Shown: positions 44,209 to 52,859 of the stretch, piece after piece
Layout of the letters: each line of letters opens with the position of its first letter
Position numbering within the stretch: position 1 is the first letter of the stretch
From: Bradyrhizobium lupini
GTDB taxonomy: Bacteria; Pseudomonadota; Alphaproteobacteria; Rhizobiales; Xanthobacteraceae
DNA: 64,000 nucleotides
Direction of reading: 5' to 3'
Assembly: GCF_040939785.1 (NCBI RefSeq)
Contig: NZ_CP162553.1
Span: 1,116,001 to 1,180,000 of the forward strand
Position numbers and translations under genes: made by a program
The notes under the pieces: generated by a model
Told to the model about the DNA's origin: nothing
What the model saw: only the letters and a program-made list of their open reading frames with translations
The model's database searches: none

Positions 44209-46338
44209 TCAGAGCAGCCCTGCTCCGCGCGCCCATTTGTACTTGGCACCGAGGACCTCGACCGGCAGTTCGGTCGAGTAGGCATAGGCCGGAATGCCGT
44301 TCTGGTAGAGATATTCGGCGGCTTCCTCAACCTCGACGTCGCCGGCGAGCGAGGCGACGATCGGCTTCACGAAGCCCTTGGCCTCCATCTCCTTCTTCAC
44401 CTCGACCATGTTGCGGGCGAACACCATCGGCGGCGTGACGATGGTGTGCCAGTAGCCGAGGATCAGCGAGTGGATGCGCTCGTCCGTCAGGCCGAGTTTT
44501 ACGGTGTTGACGTAGGTGATCGGCGGCTCACCGCCGGTGATGTCCACGGGATTTCCGGCCGCGCCAAACGGCGGGATGAACTTGCGGAAGGCCGCATCCA
44601 GATCCGGCGGCATCGACATCAGCGACAAGCCGTTGTCGACGCAGGAGTCCGACAACAGCACGCCCGAACCGCCTGCACCGGTAATGATCAGCACGTTCTC
44701 GCCCTTCGGCGTCGGCAGCACCGGCACGCCCCGCGCGAATTCGAGCAGCTGCCGCAAGCTACGGGCGCGGATCACGCCGGACTGGGCCAGGACATCCTCG
44801 TAGATCTTGTCGTTGCCGGCGAGCGCGCCGGTGTGCGACGAGGCCGCCTTGGCACCGGCGGAGGTGCGGCCGGCCTTGAGCACGATGACCGGTTTTTTCT
44901 TGGAGACGCGTTTTGCGGCTTCCGCAAAGGCGCGGCCGTCCTTGAGGTCTTCGCAGTGCTGCGCGATCAGGTTCGTGTTCGGATCCTGCTCGAAGAAGGC
45001 GAGCAGATCGTCCTCGTCGATGTCGGACTTGTTGCCGAGGCCGACGATCGCCGACACGCCCATCTTGGCCGAACGGGAGAAGCCGATGATGGCCATGCCG
45101 ATGCCGCCCGATTGCGAAGACAGTGCCGCGTGGCCCTTGACATCATAGGCGGTGCAGAAGGTCGCGCAGAGATTGGCAGGCGTATAATAGAAGCCGTAGA
45201 TGTTCGGTCCCATCAGGCGGATGTCGTACTTCTTGCCGACTTCGACGATCTCGGCCTGGAGCTCCGGCGCGCCGGCTTCCGCGAAGCCCGACGGAATCAG
45301 AACCGCGCCGGGAATTTTCTTCTCGCCGCATTCGGTGAGCGCCGCGGCCACGAACTTCGCGGGAATTGCGAACACCGCGGTGTCGATCACACCGGGCACG
45401 TCCTTGACGCTCTTGTAGGCCTTGTAGCCGAGGATCTCGGCGGCCTTGGGATGGATCGGGTAGATGTCGCCCTTGTAGCCGCCGTTGATGAGGTTCTTCA
45501 TCACGGAATTGCCGATCTTGCCGTCTTCGGCCGAAGCGCCGACCACGGCAACCGCCTTCGGCTGCATGATGCGGCTCATCGCCGCGACGATCTCTTCGGT
45601 CGGGCGCGGCTTCGGCTTGGGCACGTAAGCGAAGTCGACGACGATGCGGACGTCGGCCGCGATCGCGTCCTTGGCCGTCGCGAACACCGGGTTGAGATCG
45701 AGCTCGACGATCTCGGGGAAATCGGTGACGAGCTGCGAGACCTTGACGATGACATCGGCGAGCGCCGTGCGGTTCACCGGCTCGCCGCCGCGAACGCCCT
45801 TCAAAATTTCATGCGCCTGGATGCCGTCGAGCATCGACAGCGCATCTTGCTTTGTCGCGGGCGCGAGGCGGAAGGTGATGTCCTTCAGGACTTCGACCAG
45901 CACGCCGCCGAGACCGAAGGCAACCAGCTTGCCGAACGAGGCGTCGGTGATCGACCCGACGATCACTTCGGTGCCGCCGGCCAGCATCTGCTGCACCTGG
46001 ACACCCTCGATCTTGGCATCAGACTTGTACTTCCTGGCGTTGCCGAGAATGGTCTCGTAGGCCTTCTCGGCGTCTTCTGCCGATTTGAGGCCAACGATGA
46101 CGCCGCCGGCTTCGGTCTTGTGAAGAATGTCCGGCGAGACGATCTTCATCACCACCGGGAAGCCCATCGAGGCGGCCATCTTGCCGGCCTCGCCGGCCGA
46201 TTTCGCCACCCCCTCCTTCGGCACCGCAATGCCGTAGGCGTCGCAGACCAGCTTGCCTTCCGGCGCGGTCAGGCTGGTGCGCTTGTCCGCCTTGACCTGG
46301 TCAAGCACCTTGCGGACGGCATCTTTGGAATTGGACAT
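44209..46338 (-). CDS. ADP-forming acyl-CoA synthetase (acetate--CoA ligase family) of the oxalate locus
   Basis: 709-aa fusion of the beta and alpha parts of an ADP-forming acyl-CoA synthetase. An N-terminal ATP-grasp domain (about residues 10-230; GFPVVMKIVSPDILHKTEAGG, VQVQQMLAGGTEVIVG) is followed by a CoA-binding Rossmann domain (AVAVVGASAEDGKIGNSVMK) and succinyl-CoA-ligase-like domains, with SSQSGGIGMA and the phospho-His region ASSHTGALAGND. Start ATG 46338 has GGGAGAGCC before it. Divergent from the GntR gene across a gap holding two copies of the oxalate-locus motif, so it is probably co-regulated with oxc/frc. It may prime the cycle by charging oxalate, formate or acetate; that is inference. 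Confidence 0.85.
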   Translation of the reverse strand: MSNSKDAVRKVLDQVKADKRTSLTAPEGKLVCDAYGIAVPKEGVAKSAGEAGKMAASMGFPVVMKIVSPDILHKTEAGGVIVGLKSAEDAEKAYETILGNARKYKSDAKIEGVQVQQMLAGGTEVIVGSITDASFGKLVAFGLGGVLVEVLKDITFRLAPATKQDALSMLDGIQAHEILKGVRGGEPVNRTALADVIVKVSQLVTDFPEIVELDLNPVFATAKDAIAADVRIVVDFAYVPKPKPRPTEEIVAAMSRIMQPKAVAVVGASAEDGKIGNSVMKNLINGGYKGDIYPIHPKAAEILGYKAYKSVKDVPGVIDTAVFAIPAKFVAAALTECGEKKIPGAVLIPSGFAEAGAPELQAEIVEVGKKYDIRLMGPNIYGFYYTPANLCATFCTAYDVKGHAALSSQSGGIGMAIIGFSRSAKMGVSAIVGLGNKSDIDEDDLLAFFEQDPNTNLIAQHCEDLKDGRAFAEAAKRVSKKKPVIVLKAGRTSAGAKAASSHTGALAGNDKIYEDVLAQSGVIRARSLRQLLEFARGVPVLPTPKGENVLIITGAGGSGVLLSDSCVDNGLSLMSMPPDLDAAFRKFIPPFGAAGNPVDITGGEPPITYVNTVKLGLTDERIHSLILGYWHTIVTPPMVFARNMVEVKKEMEAKGFVKPIVASLAGDVEVEEAAEYLYQNGIPAYAYSTELPVEVLGAKYKWARGAGLL

Positions 46339-46496
46339 GTGGCTCTCCCTTGACCTTGGTTCTTGCGTTCTCAAAGCGCGCGCGCGTTGCGGCTGCCCGT
46401 GATGCTTTCCATTCGCCGCGCTCTGTTCCATGTCGCGGAACGGAGTGGCATAAAGCCGAGATTACTCCGCCGGCTTGGATCAAAAATGGCTGGCGA

Positions 46497-46513
46497 TGGC
46501 ATTTGGTATGCCA
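46497..46513. promoter_or_regulatory. Oxalate-locus 17-bp motif, copy 1
   Basis: TGGCATTTGGTATGCCA; the right 10 bp are near-palindromic TGG-TATG-CCA. On the acyl-CoA synthetase side of the divergent gap, 159 nt from its start. Confidence 0.7.
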
Positions 46514-46577
46514 GAAGCCAACTTGTCAAGCTGCAGCGCACCTTAGAACGCTGCAAAAAATAGGCAGCTTGACATTC

Positions 46578-46594
46578 TGGTATTTGGTATGCCA
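46578..46594. promoter_or_regulatory. Oxalate-locus 17-bp motif, copy 2
   Basis: TGGTATTTGGTATGCCA, 57 nt before the GntR start and overlapping its candidate -35 element. Confidence 0.7.
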
Positions 46595-46650
46595 AAAACT
46601 TTCCCGTTAATAATCCTGTAAAAGACGACTCCCACTGGAGGAGATTCGTC

Positions 46651-47379
46651 GTGTCACTGCGGAAACCAACCAAGGCGTTGCCGAACATGGCCGAGGCAGA
46701 TATCGCAATCGTTCGTATTGCCCCGGAGTCGAGCTTCAAGAACAAGGCGTATGACGCCTTGAAGGAAGCCATCCTCAAGATGGACATCTACTCGACGCCC
46801 GAACCCGTCATGCTCGACGAGCGCGCGTTGTCCGAGCGCCTCGGCGTGAGCCGCACGCCGATCCGCGAAGCCATCGCGATGCTAGAGCAAGACGGTTTCG
46901 TGAAGACGGTTCCTCGCCGCGGCATCATGGTGGTCCGAAGGACCAAGAGCGAGATCGTCGACATGATCCGCGCCTGGGCGGCGCTGGAGAGCATGGCGGC
47001 TCGCCTCATCACCGCCACAGCGCGCAAGAAAGACATCACGGCGCTGCGCGACTACTTCAAGGAATTTGGCAAGGATCGCCTGCCCGAGGATCACGTCGAG
47101 GAATATTCGCGCGCCAACATCGCCTTCCACCAGGCGCTGATCTCGCTGTCGGAATCACCGGTGCTGGTCGATCTCACCAACGACTTGCTGCTGCATGTGC
47201 GTGGCTATCGGCAATTGACCATCGGACGCAAGGACCGCACCGCGACGTCGCTTCCCGAGCATCTCGGCATGATCGAAGCCCTGGAGGCGCGCGATACCGA
47301 GCTCGCCGAGAAGCGCGCCCGCGATCACACCCTTGGCCTTGCCGCTTACGTCGAAGCGCATGGTCAGGAACTCTTCTAG
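46651..47379 (+). CDS. GntR-family (FadR subfamily) regulator of the oxalate genes
   Basis: 242-aa regulator. Winged helix at about residues 28-95 (FKNKAYDALKEAILKM, ALSERLGVSRTPIREAIAML, GFVKTVPRRGIMVV) followed by an FCD effector domain with RAWAALESMAARL and NIAFHQALISLSES. GTG start at 46651 with GGAGGAG seven bases upstream. Located 77 nt before oxc and next to the divergent synthetase. FadR-type proteins bind TGGTATACCA-like palindromes, so it is the obvious candidate to recognise the six 17-bp motifs and respond to oxalate or an acyl-CoA. Confidence 0.9.
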   Translation: MSLRKPTKALPNMAEADIAIVRIAPESSFKNKAYDALKEAILKMDIYSTPEPVMLDERALSERLGVSRTPIREAIAMLEQDGFVKTVPRRGIMVVRRTKSEIVDMIRAWAALESMAARLITATARKKDITALRDYFKEFGKDRLPEDHVEEYSRANIAFHQALISLSESPVLVDLTNDLLLHVRGYRQLTIGRKDRTATSLPEHLGMIEALEARDTELAEKRARDHTLGLAAYVEAHGQELF

Positions 47380-47456
47380 CCGGCAACGTTCACCAAAGGG
47401 CGAGGCATCGCCCCCAAAAGCCTGAAACGGCATCTTGAGACCAGGAGACAAGGCCC

Positions 47457-49189
47457 ATGCTGAATACCGCGACCAAGTCCGAAGCACCGGGCACCGAGCA
47501 GGAATTGACGGATGGTTTTCATCTCGTCATTGACGCGCTCAAGCTGAACGGCATCAACACCATCTATAATGTGCCGGGCATCCCGATCACGGATTTGGGC
47601 CGCATGGCGCAGGCGGCCGGTATTCGCATGATTTCGTTCCGCCACGAGCAGAACGCCGGTTATGCGGCGGGCATCGCCGGCTACCTCACCAAGAAGCCCG
47701 GCATCTGCCTCACCGTCTCCGCGCCCGGCTTCCTCAACGGTCTCACCGCGCTCGCCCACGCCACCACCAACTGCTACCCGATGATCCTGATCTCGGGCTC
47801 CTCCGAGCGCGAGATCGTCGACCTCCAGCAGGGCGACTATGAAGAGATGGACCAGCTCGCGATCGCCAAGCCGCTGTGCAAGGCAGCCTACCGTGTGCTG
47901 CACGCCCAGGACATCGGCATTGGTCTTGCCCGTGCCATCCGTGCCGCCGTCTCCGGCCGTCCGGGCGGCGTCTATCTCGACCTGCCGGCAAAGCTGTTCG
48001 GCCAGGTGATGAACGCCGATGCCGGCCAGAAGTCGCTGGTCAAGGTAATCGACGCGGCTCCCGCGCAGATCCCCTCGCCCGCTTCGATCAAGCGCGCGCT
48101 TGATGTTCTGAAGAGCGCAAAGCGCCCCTCATCATCCTCGGCAAGGGCGCGGCCTACGCGCAGGCCGACGAGGAGATCAAAACCTTCGTCGAGAAGAGCG
48201 GCATTCCCTTCCTGCCGATGAGCATGGCCAAGGGCCTCCTCTCCGACACCCATCCGCAGTGCGCAGGCGCCGCCCGCTCGACGGTGCTGAAGGAATCCGA
48301 CGTCGTGCTGCTGATCGGCGCCCGGCTGAACTGGCTGCTCTCGCACGGTAAGGGCAAGAACTGGGGCGAAGCGCCCAAGAAGTTCATCCAGGTCGACATC
48401 GAACCCAGGGAAATGGACTCCAACGTCGAGATCGTCGCGCCGGTCGTCGGCGACATCGGCTCGGTCGTCTCCGCCTTCAATCAGGCGATGGCTTCGGGCT
48501 GGACCGCCCCGCCCGCCGAATGGACCAAGGCGATTTCGACCAAGCGCGAAGAGAACGTCGCCAAGATGGCGCCGAAGCTCATGAACAACAAATCGCCGAT
48601 GGACTATCACGGCGCGCTCGGCGTGCTGAAGAACGTCATCAAGGATCATCCCGAGGCGATCCTCGTCAACGAGGGCGCCAACACGCTCGACCTCGCCCGC
48701 GGTGTCATCGACATGTATCGCCCACGCAAGCGTCTCGACGTCGGCACCTGGGGCGTGATGGGCATCGGCATGGGCCAGGCAATCGCGGCGGCTCTCGAGA
48801 CTGGCCATCCCGTGCTCGCGGTCGAAGGCGACTCGGCGTTCGGCTTCTCCGGCATGGAAGTGGAGACCATCTGCCGCTACAATTTGCCGATCTGCGTCGT
48901 CATCTTCAACAATGACGGCATCTATCGCGGCACCGACGTCAACGGCGCCAACGCCGATCCGGCGACGACGGTGTTCGTCAAGGGCGCCCGCTACGACAAG
49001 ATGATGGAGGCCTTCGGCGGCGTCGGCGTCAACGCGACTTCGCCGGACGAGCTCAAGCGCGCCGTCAACGAAGCCATGGCTTCGGGCAAGCCGACGCTCA
49101 TCAACGCCGTGATCGATCCGGCCGCCGGTTCCGAGAGCGGCCGCATCGGCAATCTCAATCCGCAGAGCGTTCTGCAGAAGAAGAAGTAA
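47457..49189 (+). pseudogene. oxc: Oxalyl-CoA decarboxylase, frameshifted
   Basis: TPP-dependent decarboxylation of oxalyl-CoA to formyl-CoA. From ATG 47457 the frame carries [20 protein letters not shown], the catalytic Glu in [18 protein letters not shown] and [18 protein letters not shown] missing C in the run at 48125-48128 (CGCCCCTC for CGCCCCCTC) shifts the frame. The other frame continues with [33 protein letters not shown], the TPP/Mg motif EGDSAFGFSGMEVETICRYN and IFNNDGIYRGTD to 49189. Restored length is 577 aa, normal for Oxc. Next to frc. Given its central place in an otherwise complete pathway, a sequence error is likelier than real loss. Confidence 0.9.
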
Positions 49190-49212
49190 GCATCCCCTTC
49201 AACCCACAAGGT

Positions 49213-49228
49213 CCCTGCGGGTGCAGGG
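49213..49228. other. Small hairpin between oxc and frc
   Basis: CCCTGC and GCAGGG pair around a GGGT loop, 26 nt before the frc start. No U run, so not a standard terminator; may modulate message stability or frc translation. Confidence 0.35.
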
Positions 49229-49253
49229 GTAGATCAGAGTACGGAGCAACACG

Positions 49254-50531
49254 ATGACAAAAGCGCTCGAGGGCGTTCGCATTCTCGACTTCACCCACGT
49301 CCAGTCCGGGCCGACCTGCACGCAGTTGCTCGCATGGTTCGGCGCCGACGTGATCAAGGTGGAGCGCCCGGGCGTGGGTGACATCACCCGCGGCCAGCTG
49401 CAGGACATCCCGAATGTGGACAGCCTGTATTTCACCATGCTCAACCACAACAAGCGCTCGATCACGCTCGACACCAAGAACCCCAAGGGCAAGGAAGTCC
49501 TCACCGAGCTCATCAAGAAGTGCGACGTGCTGGTCGAGAATTTCGGCCCCGGCGTGCTCGACCGCATGGGCTTCCCCTGGGAGAAGATCCAGGCGATCAA
49601 CCCGAAGATGATCGTCGCCTCTATTAAGGGCTTTGGTCCCGGACCATACGAGGACTGCAAGGTTTATGAGAACGTCGCCCAGTGCACCGGCGGCGCCGCC
49701 TCCACCACGGGCTTCCGCGACGGCTTGCCCCTCGTGACCGGCGCGCAGATCGGCGACAGCGGCACCGGTCTGCATCTGGCGCTCGGCATCGTCACCGCAC
49801 TCTATCAGCGCACCCATTCCGGCAAGGGCCAGCGCGTCACCGCCGCGATGCAGGACGGCGTGCTCAATCTCGCGCGCGTCAAGCTGCGCGACCAGCAGCG
49901 CCTCGCCCATGGTCCGCTCAAGGAATACAGCCAGTTCGGCGAAGGCATTCCGTTCGGCGATGCCGTGCCGCGTGCCGGCAACGATTCCGGCGGCGGCCAG
50001 CCCGGCCGCATCCTGAAGTGCAAGGGCTGGGAGACCGATCCCAACGCCTATATCTACTTCATCACCCAGGCCCCGGTCTGGGAGAAGATCTGCGACGTGA
50101 TCGGTGAGCCCTCCTGGAAGACCGATCCGAACTACGCCAAGCCGGCCGTCCGCCTGCCGCGCCTGAATGAGATCTTCGGCCGCATCGAACAATGGACGAT
50201 GACGAAGACGAAGTTCGAGGCGATGGAAATCCTCAACAAGGACGACATTCCCTGCGGCCCGATCCTGTCGATGAAGGAGATCGCCGAGGACCAGTCGCTG
50301 CGCGCGACCGGCACCGTGGTCGAGGTCGACCACCCCACCCGCGGCAAGTACATCTCCGTCGGCAACCCGATCAAGCTGTCGGACTCCCCGAGCGAGGTGG
50401 AGCGATCCCCGCTGCTCGGCGAGCACACCGACGAGATCCTGCGCACCGTGCTGGGCTTCTCGGACCATCAGGTCGCCGATATCCACAAGTCCGGCGCGCT
50501 CGATCCGCCGCAGAAGCAGGCCGCCGAATAA
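49254..50531 (+). CDS. frc: Formyl-CoA:oxalate CoA-transferase
   Basis: 425-aa class III CoA-transferase moving CoA from formyl-CoA to oxalate, regenerating oxalyl-CoA for Oxc. Gln17 in THVQSGP, catalytic Asp168 in [14 protein letters not shown], and the glycine-rich loop NDSGGGQPG that gates the active site all match characterised Frc enzymes. GGAG lies before the ATG. Gap of 64 nt to oxc; followed by a strong terminator, so gntR-oxc-frc is probably one transcription unit. Confidence 0.95.
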   Translation: MTKALEGVRILDFTHVQSGPTCTQLLAWFGADVIKVERPGVGDITRGQLQDIPNVDSLYFTMLNHNKRSITLDTKNPKGKEVLTELIKKCDVLVENFGPGVLDRMGFPWEKIQAINPKMIVASIKGFGPGPYEDCKVYENVAQCTGGAASTTGFRDGLPLVTGAQIGDSGTGLHLALGIVTALYQRTHSGKGQRVTAAMQDGVLNLARVKLRDQQRLAHGPLKEYSQFGEGIPFGDAVPRAGNDSGGGQPGRILKCKGWETDPNAYIYFITQAPVWEKICDVIGEPSWKTDPNYAKPAVRLPRLNEIFGRIEQWTMTKTKFEAMEILNKDDIPCGPILSMKEIAEDQSLRATGTVVEVDHPTRGKYISVGNPIKLSDSPSEVERSPLLGEHTDEILRTVLGFSDHQVADIHKSGALDPPQKQAAE

Positions 50532-50553
50532 GCGGGCTTATCTCACGACGCGA

Positions 50554-50582
50554 AAGGCCGCCGGCTTCGGCGGCCTTTTTGT
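50554..50582 (+). terminator. Rho-independent terminator after frc
   Basis: Perfect 8-bp stem GGCCGCCG/CGGCGGCC (50557-50564 and 50569-50576) with loop GCTT, followed by TTTTT. Confidence 0.92.
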
Positions 50583-50904
50583 TGGCGCGCAAAGGCTGCA
50601 TCGCACGATCGGCGCGCTTGCCGCGCCGCCAAGGCTGGATTAAAGATTGGTTCGCGAGGAACAGATGCGGTGGCCGGCCGTTGCTCCCTCGACCGGTGTG
50701 CTCCCGGAAATGCGAGCATGCCGGAAATGCCAGCATGCCATCTCCACGGCGAGTGCAGCACGCCTCGCAAAGACCCTGCCCCACGCTGAAGAACTGGTCG
50801 CCTTCGCTTCCGAGGATGGCAAGTCGGCCTTTCAGTTCGGGCACGGGTGGCGTCGCGTCCGGCACTCGCCAGGACCACGCTCGTTGATCAAATTGAGGGC
50901 TTAA
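50583..50904. other. Intergenic region after frc
   Basis: About 320 nt. Contains a 17-bp tandem duplication at 50704-50737 (CCGGAAATGC[G/C]AGCATG twice). An 85-codon frame from 50647 to 50904 is open but has no recognisable family and no good ribosome-binding site, so I do not call it. Confidence 0.5.
50704..50737. repeat. 17-bp tandem duplication
   Basis: Two adjacent copies of CCGGAAATGC[G/C]AGCATG differing at one base. Confidence 0.8.
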
Positions 50905-51086
50905 ATGTCGAAAGATCAATCCTCTGATCGCGCCAAGCGTGAAGCCAACAAGGCGTTCAAGCCTGCGACAACGCAGAAGCCGATCAATGACTATGCGAAG
51001 GACCAGAACTCCTTCAACGAGAATCGCGAACGGCTGAAAGCGGAGCGATTGGCCCGGGAGGCGAAGCCGGGAAGCGGCTCGAATAG
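50905..51086 (+). CDS. Small Lys/Arg/Glu-rich protein, probably frameshifted near its end
   Basis: From ATG 50905 (GAGGG upstream) a charged helical protein is encoded: MSKDQSSDRAKREANKAF, then NDYAKDQNSFNENRERLKAERLAREAK. In frame, translation runs on to 51645, but the extra 190 residues lie antisense to two better ORFs and lack coding character. Gaining one base in the GGG run at 51069-51071 would end the protein at the TAG at 51084, giving about 60 residues. I therefore mark that stop as the likely end. Function unknown. Confidence 0.45.
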
Positions 51087-51150
51087 GCACGACGATCCCA
51101 GACTCCGACCGCGAATTCCGCTAAAGGCGGGGCGCCGAAATCCGCCTGGT

Positions 51151-51375
51151 CTACAGCATCGAGAGCACGACGATTCCGTCTTCGACTGCACCAGAAGCGA
51201 GCTGCGCCCGCGCCATGCGCTCGAACTCGGTCCGGTTCTTGCGAAGATAACTGAAAGCCTGCTTCTGCGTCAGGAACGTCGTCGCAAGACGGCACATCTG
51301 TCGTCCCGCGCCAAGCGCGAGAAAGAAGGTGATGGTGCCACCGCCATCCGACTTTATTCTAGGCACGACCCGCAC
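51151..51375 (-). CDS. Small conserved protein of unknown function
   Basis: 74 codons from 51375. The core GAGRQMCRLATTFLTQKQAF, then SYLRKNRTEFERMARAQLAS and EDGIVVLSML, looks like a compact helical protein with a hydrophobic C-terminus. The true start may be internal because the first 15 residues are low-complexity. Not recognised as a named family. Its coherent amino-acid composition supports it over the antisense plus-strand frame. Confidence 0.5.
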   Translation of the reverse strand: MRVVPRIKSDGGGTITFFLALGAGRQMCRLATTFLTQKQAFSYLRKNRTEFERMARAQLASGAVEDGIVVLSML

Positions 51376-51429
51376 TCTTTGGCATGTGATCGGCCCTCTC
51401 CAAATTGTCCTCGGCGCAATGGAAGCCAG

Positions 51430-51672
51430 TTATGGCGTCACCTTCTTCTTGCGCTTCGTCGGGACGGACGGCGGCAGCGACGCCTGAAGGGCGGCGTCTG
51501 CCGCTTCCTTGGCCTGGCGCAGCTCTCGAAGCCGCGCCATGTTCTTGCGAACATCGACGGCTTGCTTTCCAACGTCCACCATCGCCCGCGCGCCTTCCTC
51601 AGCGGCCAAACGCTGACGGTTAGAACGCGCGATGCTTTCGGGTGACGGTTCGGCCGGTCTCTTGGCGCTCAT
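51430..51672 (-). CDS. Small helical Lys/Ala-rich protein of unknown function
   Basis: 80-aa protein, MSAKRPAEPSPESIARSNRQ then RLAAEEGARAMVDVGKQAVDVRKNMARLRELRQAKEAADAAL. One long amphipathic helix is followed by a basic tail ending KRKKKVTP. Nucleic-acid binding is possible from charge alone. No family recognised. Lies between the 74-codon gene and cspA, all on the minus strand. Confidence 0.55.
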   Translation of the reverse strand: MSAKRPAEPSPESIARSNRQRLAAEEGARAMVDVGKQAVDVRKNMARLRELRQAKEAADAALQASLPPSVPTKRKKKVTP

Positions 51673-51695
51673 TATTCACCCTGCTCTGCAACGGA

Positions 51696-51728
51696 CAAAA
51701 ACCCGCTCAATCCTGGGATCGAGCGGGT
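51696..51728 (-). terminator. Rho-independent terminator of cspA
   Basis: On the minus strand ACCCGCTC (51728-51721) pairs with GAGCGGGT (51708-51701) and is followed by a T run (51700-51697). A second hairpin, GCCGTTTCA/TGAAACGGC (51735-51761), lies between it and the cspA stop. Confidence 0.85.
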
Positions 51729-51770
51729 GGCATGGCCGTTTCAGTACATCCGTGAAACGGCACCAAGGCT

Positions 51771-51980
51771 TTAGGCCAGCGAAAGATTCTCAGCGCTGAC
51801 CTTGCCCCGCATCTTGTCGGTCTTGAGTTCGAAGTTGACCTTTTGGCCTTCAGCGAGACCTGCAAGACCAGCCCGCTCGACCGCGCTGATGTGAACGAAC
51901 ACATCGTTGCCGCCGTCGTTCGGCTGAATGAATCCAAAGCCCTTCTGGCCGTTAAACCACTTTACAGTACCTGTCGTCAT
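51771..51980 (-). CDS. cspA: Cold-shock protein (CspA family)
   Basis: 69-aa single cold-shock domain, an RNA/ssDNA-binding beta barrel acting as an RNA chaperone. RNP1 motif KGFGFIQP and RNP2 motif DVFVHISAV are both intact; opens [15 protein letters not shown] 51980 follows GGAGAAGAAA; the 18-codon upstream extension is the leader, not protein. Followed by a strong terminator. Confidence 0.95.
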   Translation of the reverse strand: MTTGTVKWFNGQKGFGFIQPNDGGNDVFVHISAVERAGLAGLAEGQKVNFELKTDKMRGKVSAENLSLA

Positions 51981-52370
51981 TTTCTTCTCCAAAGCGCATA
52001 CGCGCAGGTTCCGCGTGATCGTCACGCAGAACAAATTCTATTCGTCGATGTCTATGGAAAAGGAGCCCGCGGGCGCATTCAACAAGGCACAGCGGCTGAA
52101 CGAACAGCCTCAACGTATACCTCATCCTCGCCATTTGCAAGGCTTGACGGAATTTAACGGCTCGGGAGCCCGGCGGTAGGTGCAGGACGCGCGCTATTCA
52201 GCGCTCATCTTTCGCCCCCGGCGAGCTGCTCTCGAAGGCTGCCGAGCGCCCCATGCGTGGATCCATCAAAAAAATCGAGACGCCGCGTCGGATCGGCAGC
52301 ATCTCCTTCGTCATCTGGACATGAACGGGCAGTAGACGCCCACGTCGAGCCCGGCGATTCATGAGGAAGA
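51981..52370. other. Divergent promoter region of cspA and the SRPBCC gene
   Basis: 390 nt with no convincing gene. Probably holds the long untranslated leader typical of csp genes (minus strand; TAGAAT at 52040-52035 is a weak -10 candidate) and the promoter of the SRPBCC gene. Short frames here lack ribosome-binding sites. Confidence 0.5.
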
Positions 52371-52820
52371 ATGATCATGCCCAGCACTGTCCGCCTGCAC
52401 CGCGTTCTCACGACCAGCCCGGAGAAAGTCTATCGCGCCTTCCTGGAGGCGGATGCGTTGGCAAAATGGCTTCCGCCGAATGGCTTCACCTGCACCGTCC
52501 ATCATTTCGAGCCGAAGGTCAGGGGCACGTTCAAGATGTCGTTCCGTAACTTCACGACGGGCAACAGCCACGCCTTCGGCGGCGAATATCTCGAGCTCGT
52601 CCCCGGCGAACGTCTCCGTTACACCGACAGGTTCGACGACCCCAATCTGCCGGGCGAGATCCAGGTCACCGTGATCCTGAAGAAAGTATCCGTCGGCACC
52701 GAGCTGGATATCACGCAGGCCGGCATCCCCGACGTCATCCCGCCGGAGGCTTGTTATCTCGGCTGGCAGGAATCGCTGCGCAATCTGGCGAAGCTCGTCG
52801 AGCCTGAGATCAAGCAATAG
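52371..52820 (+). CDS. SRPBCC/AHSA1-family protein
   Basis: 149-aa START-like (activator of Hsp90 ATPase 1 C-terminal-like) fold: VRLHRVLTTSPEKVYRAFLEADALAKWLPP at the start, GGEYLELVPGERLRYTDRFD in the middle, and the C-terminal helix CYLGWQESLRNLAKLVEPEI. Such proteins bind hydrophobic ligands in a deep cavity; the bacterial ones are mostly uncharacterised. ATG 52371 or 52377 could start it; GAGGAAGA lies before both. Confidence 0.85.
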   Translation: MIMPSTVRLHRVLTTSPEKVYRAFLEADALAKWLPPNGFTCTVHHFEPKVRGTFKMSFRNFTTGNSHAFGGEYLELVPGERLRYTDRFDDPNLPGEIQVTVILKKVSVGTELDITQAGIPDVIPPEACYLGWQESLRNLAKLVEPEIKQ

Positions 52821-52859
52821 CGATCGGACGCGACTTAGGGGCGGCCGCGTGACCGTAGG

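Larger units (their letters stand above)
46339..46650. other. Divergent regulatory region of the oxalate locus
   Basis: 312 nt without a gene, AT-richer than its surroundings. Contains motif copies at 46497-46513 and 46578-46594, 81 bp apart, suiting a regulator that bridges or covers both divergent promoters. TTGGTA (46584-46589) and TTAATA (46607-46612), 17 nt apart, form a possible promoter for the GntR gene overlapped by the second copy, consistent with autoregulation. Confidence 0.6.

Noticed and set aside
46569..46574. TTGACA as the -35 of the GntR promoter
   Set aside because: No reasonable -10 hexamer at 16-18 nt. The TTGGTA/TTAATA pair further downstream fits better.
50647..50904. 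85-codon plus-strand ORF after frc
   Set aside because: Contains the 17-bp tandem duplication, no family resemblance, no clear ribosome-binding site.
51087..51645. Distal part of the long plus-strand ORF from 50905
   Set aside because: Runs antisense through two better minus-strand ORFs with unnatural composition; probably reached by a frameshift.
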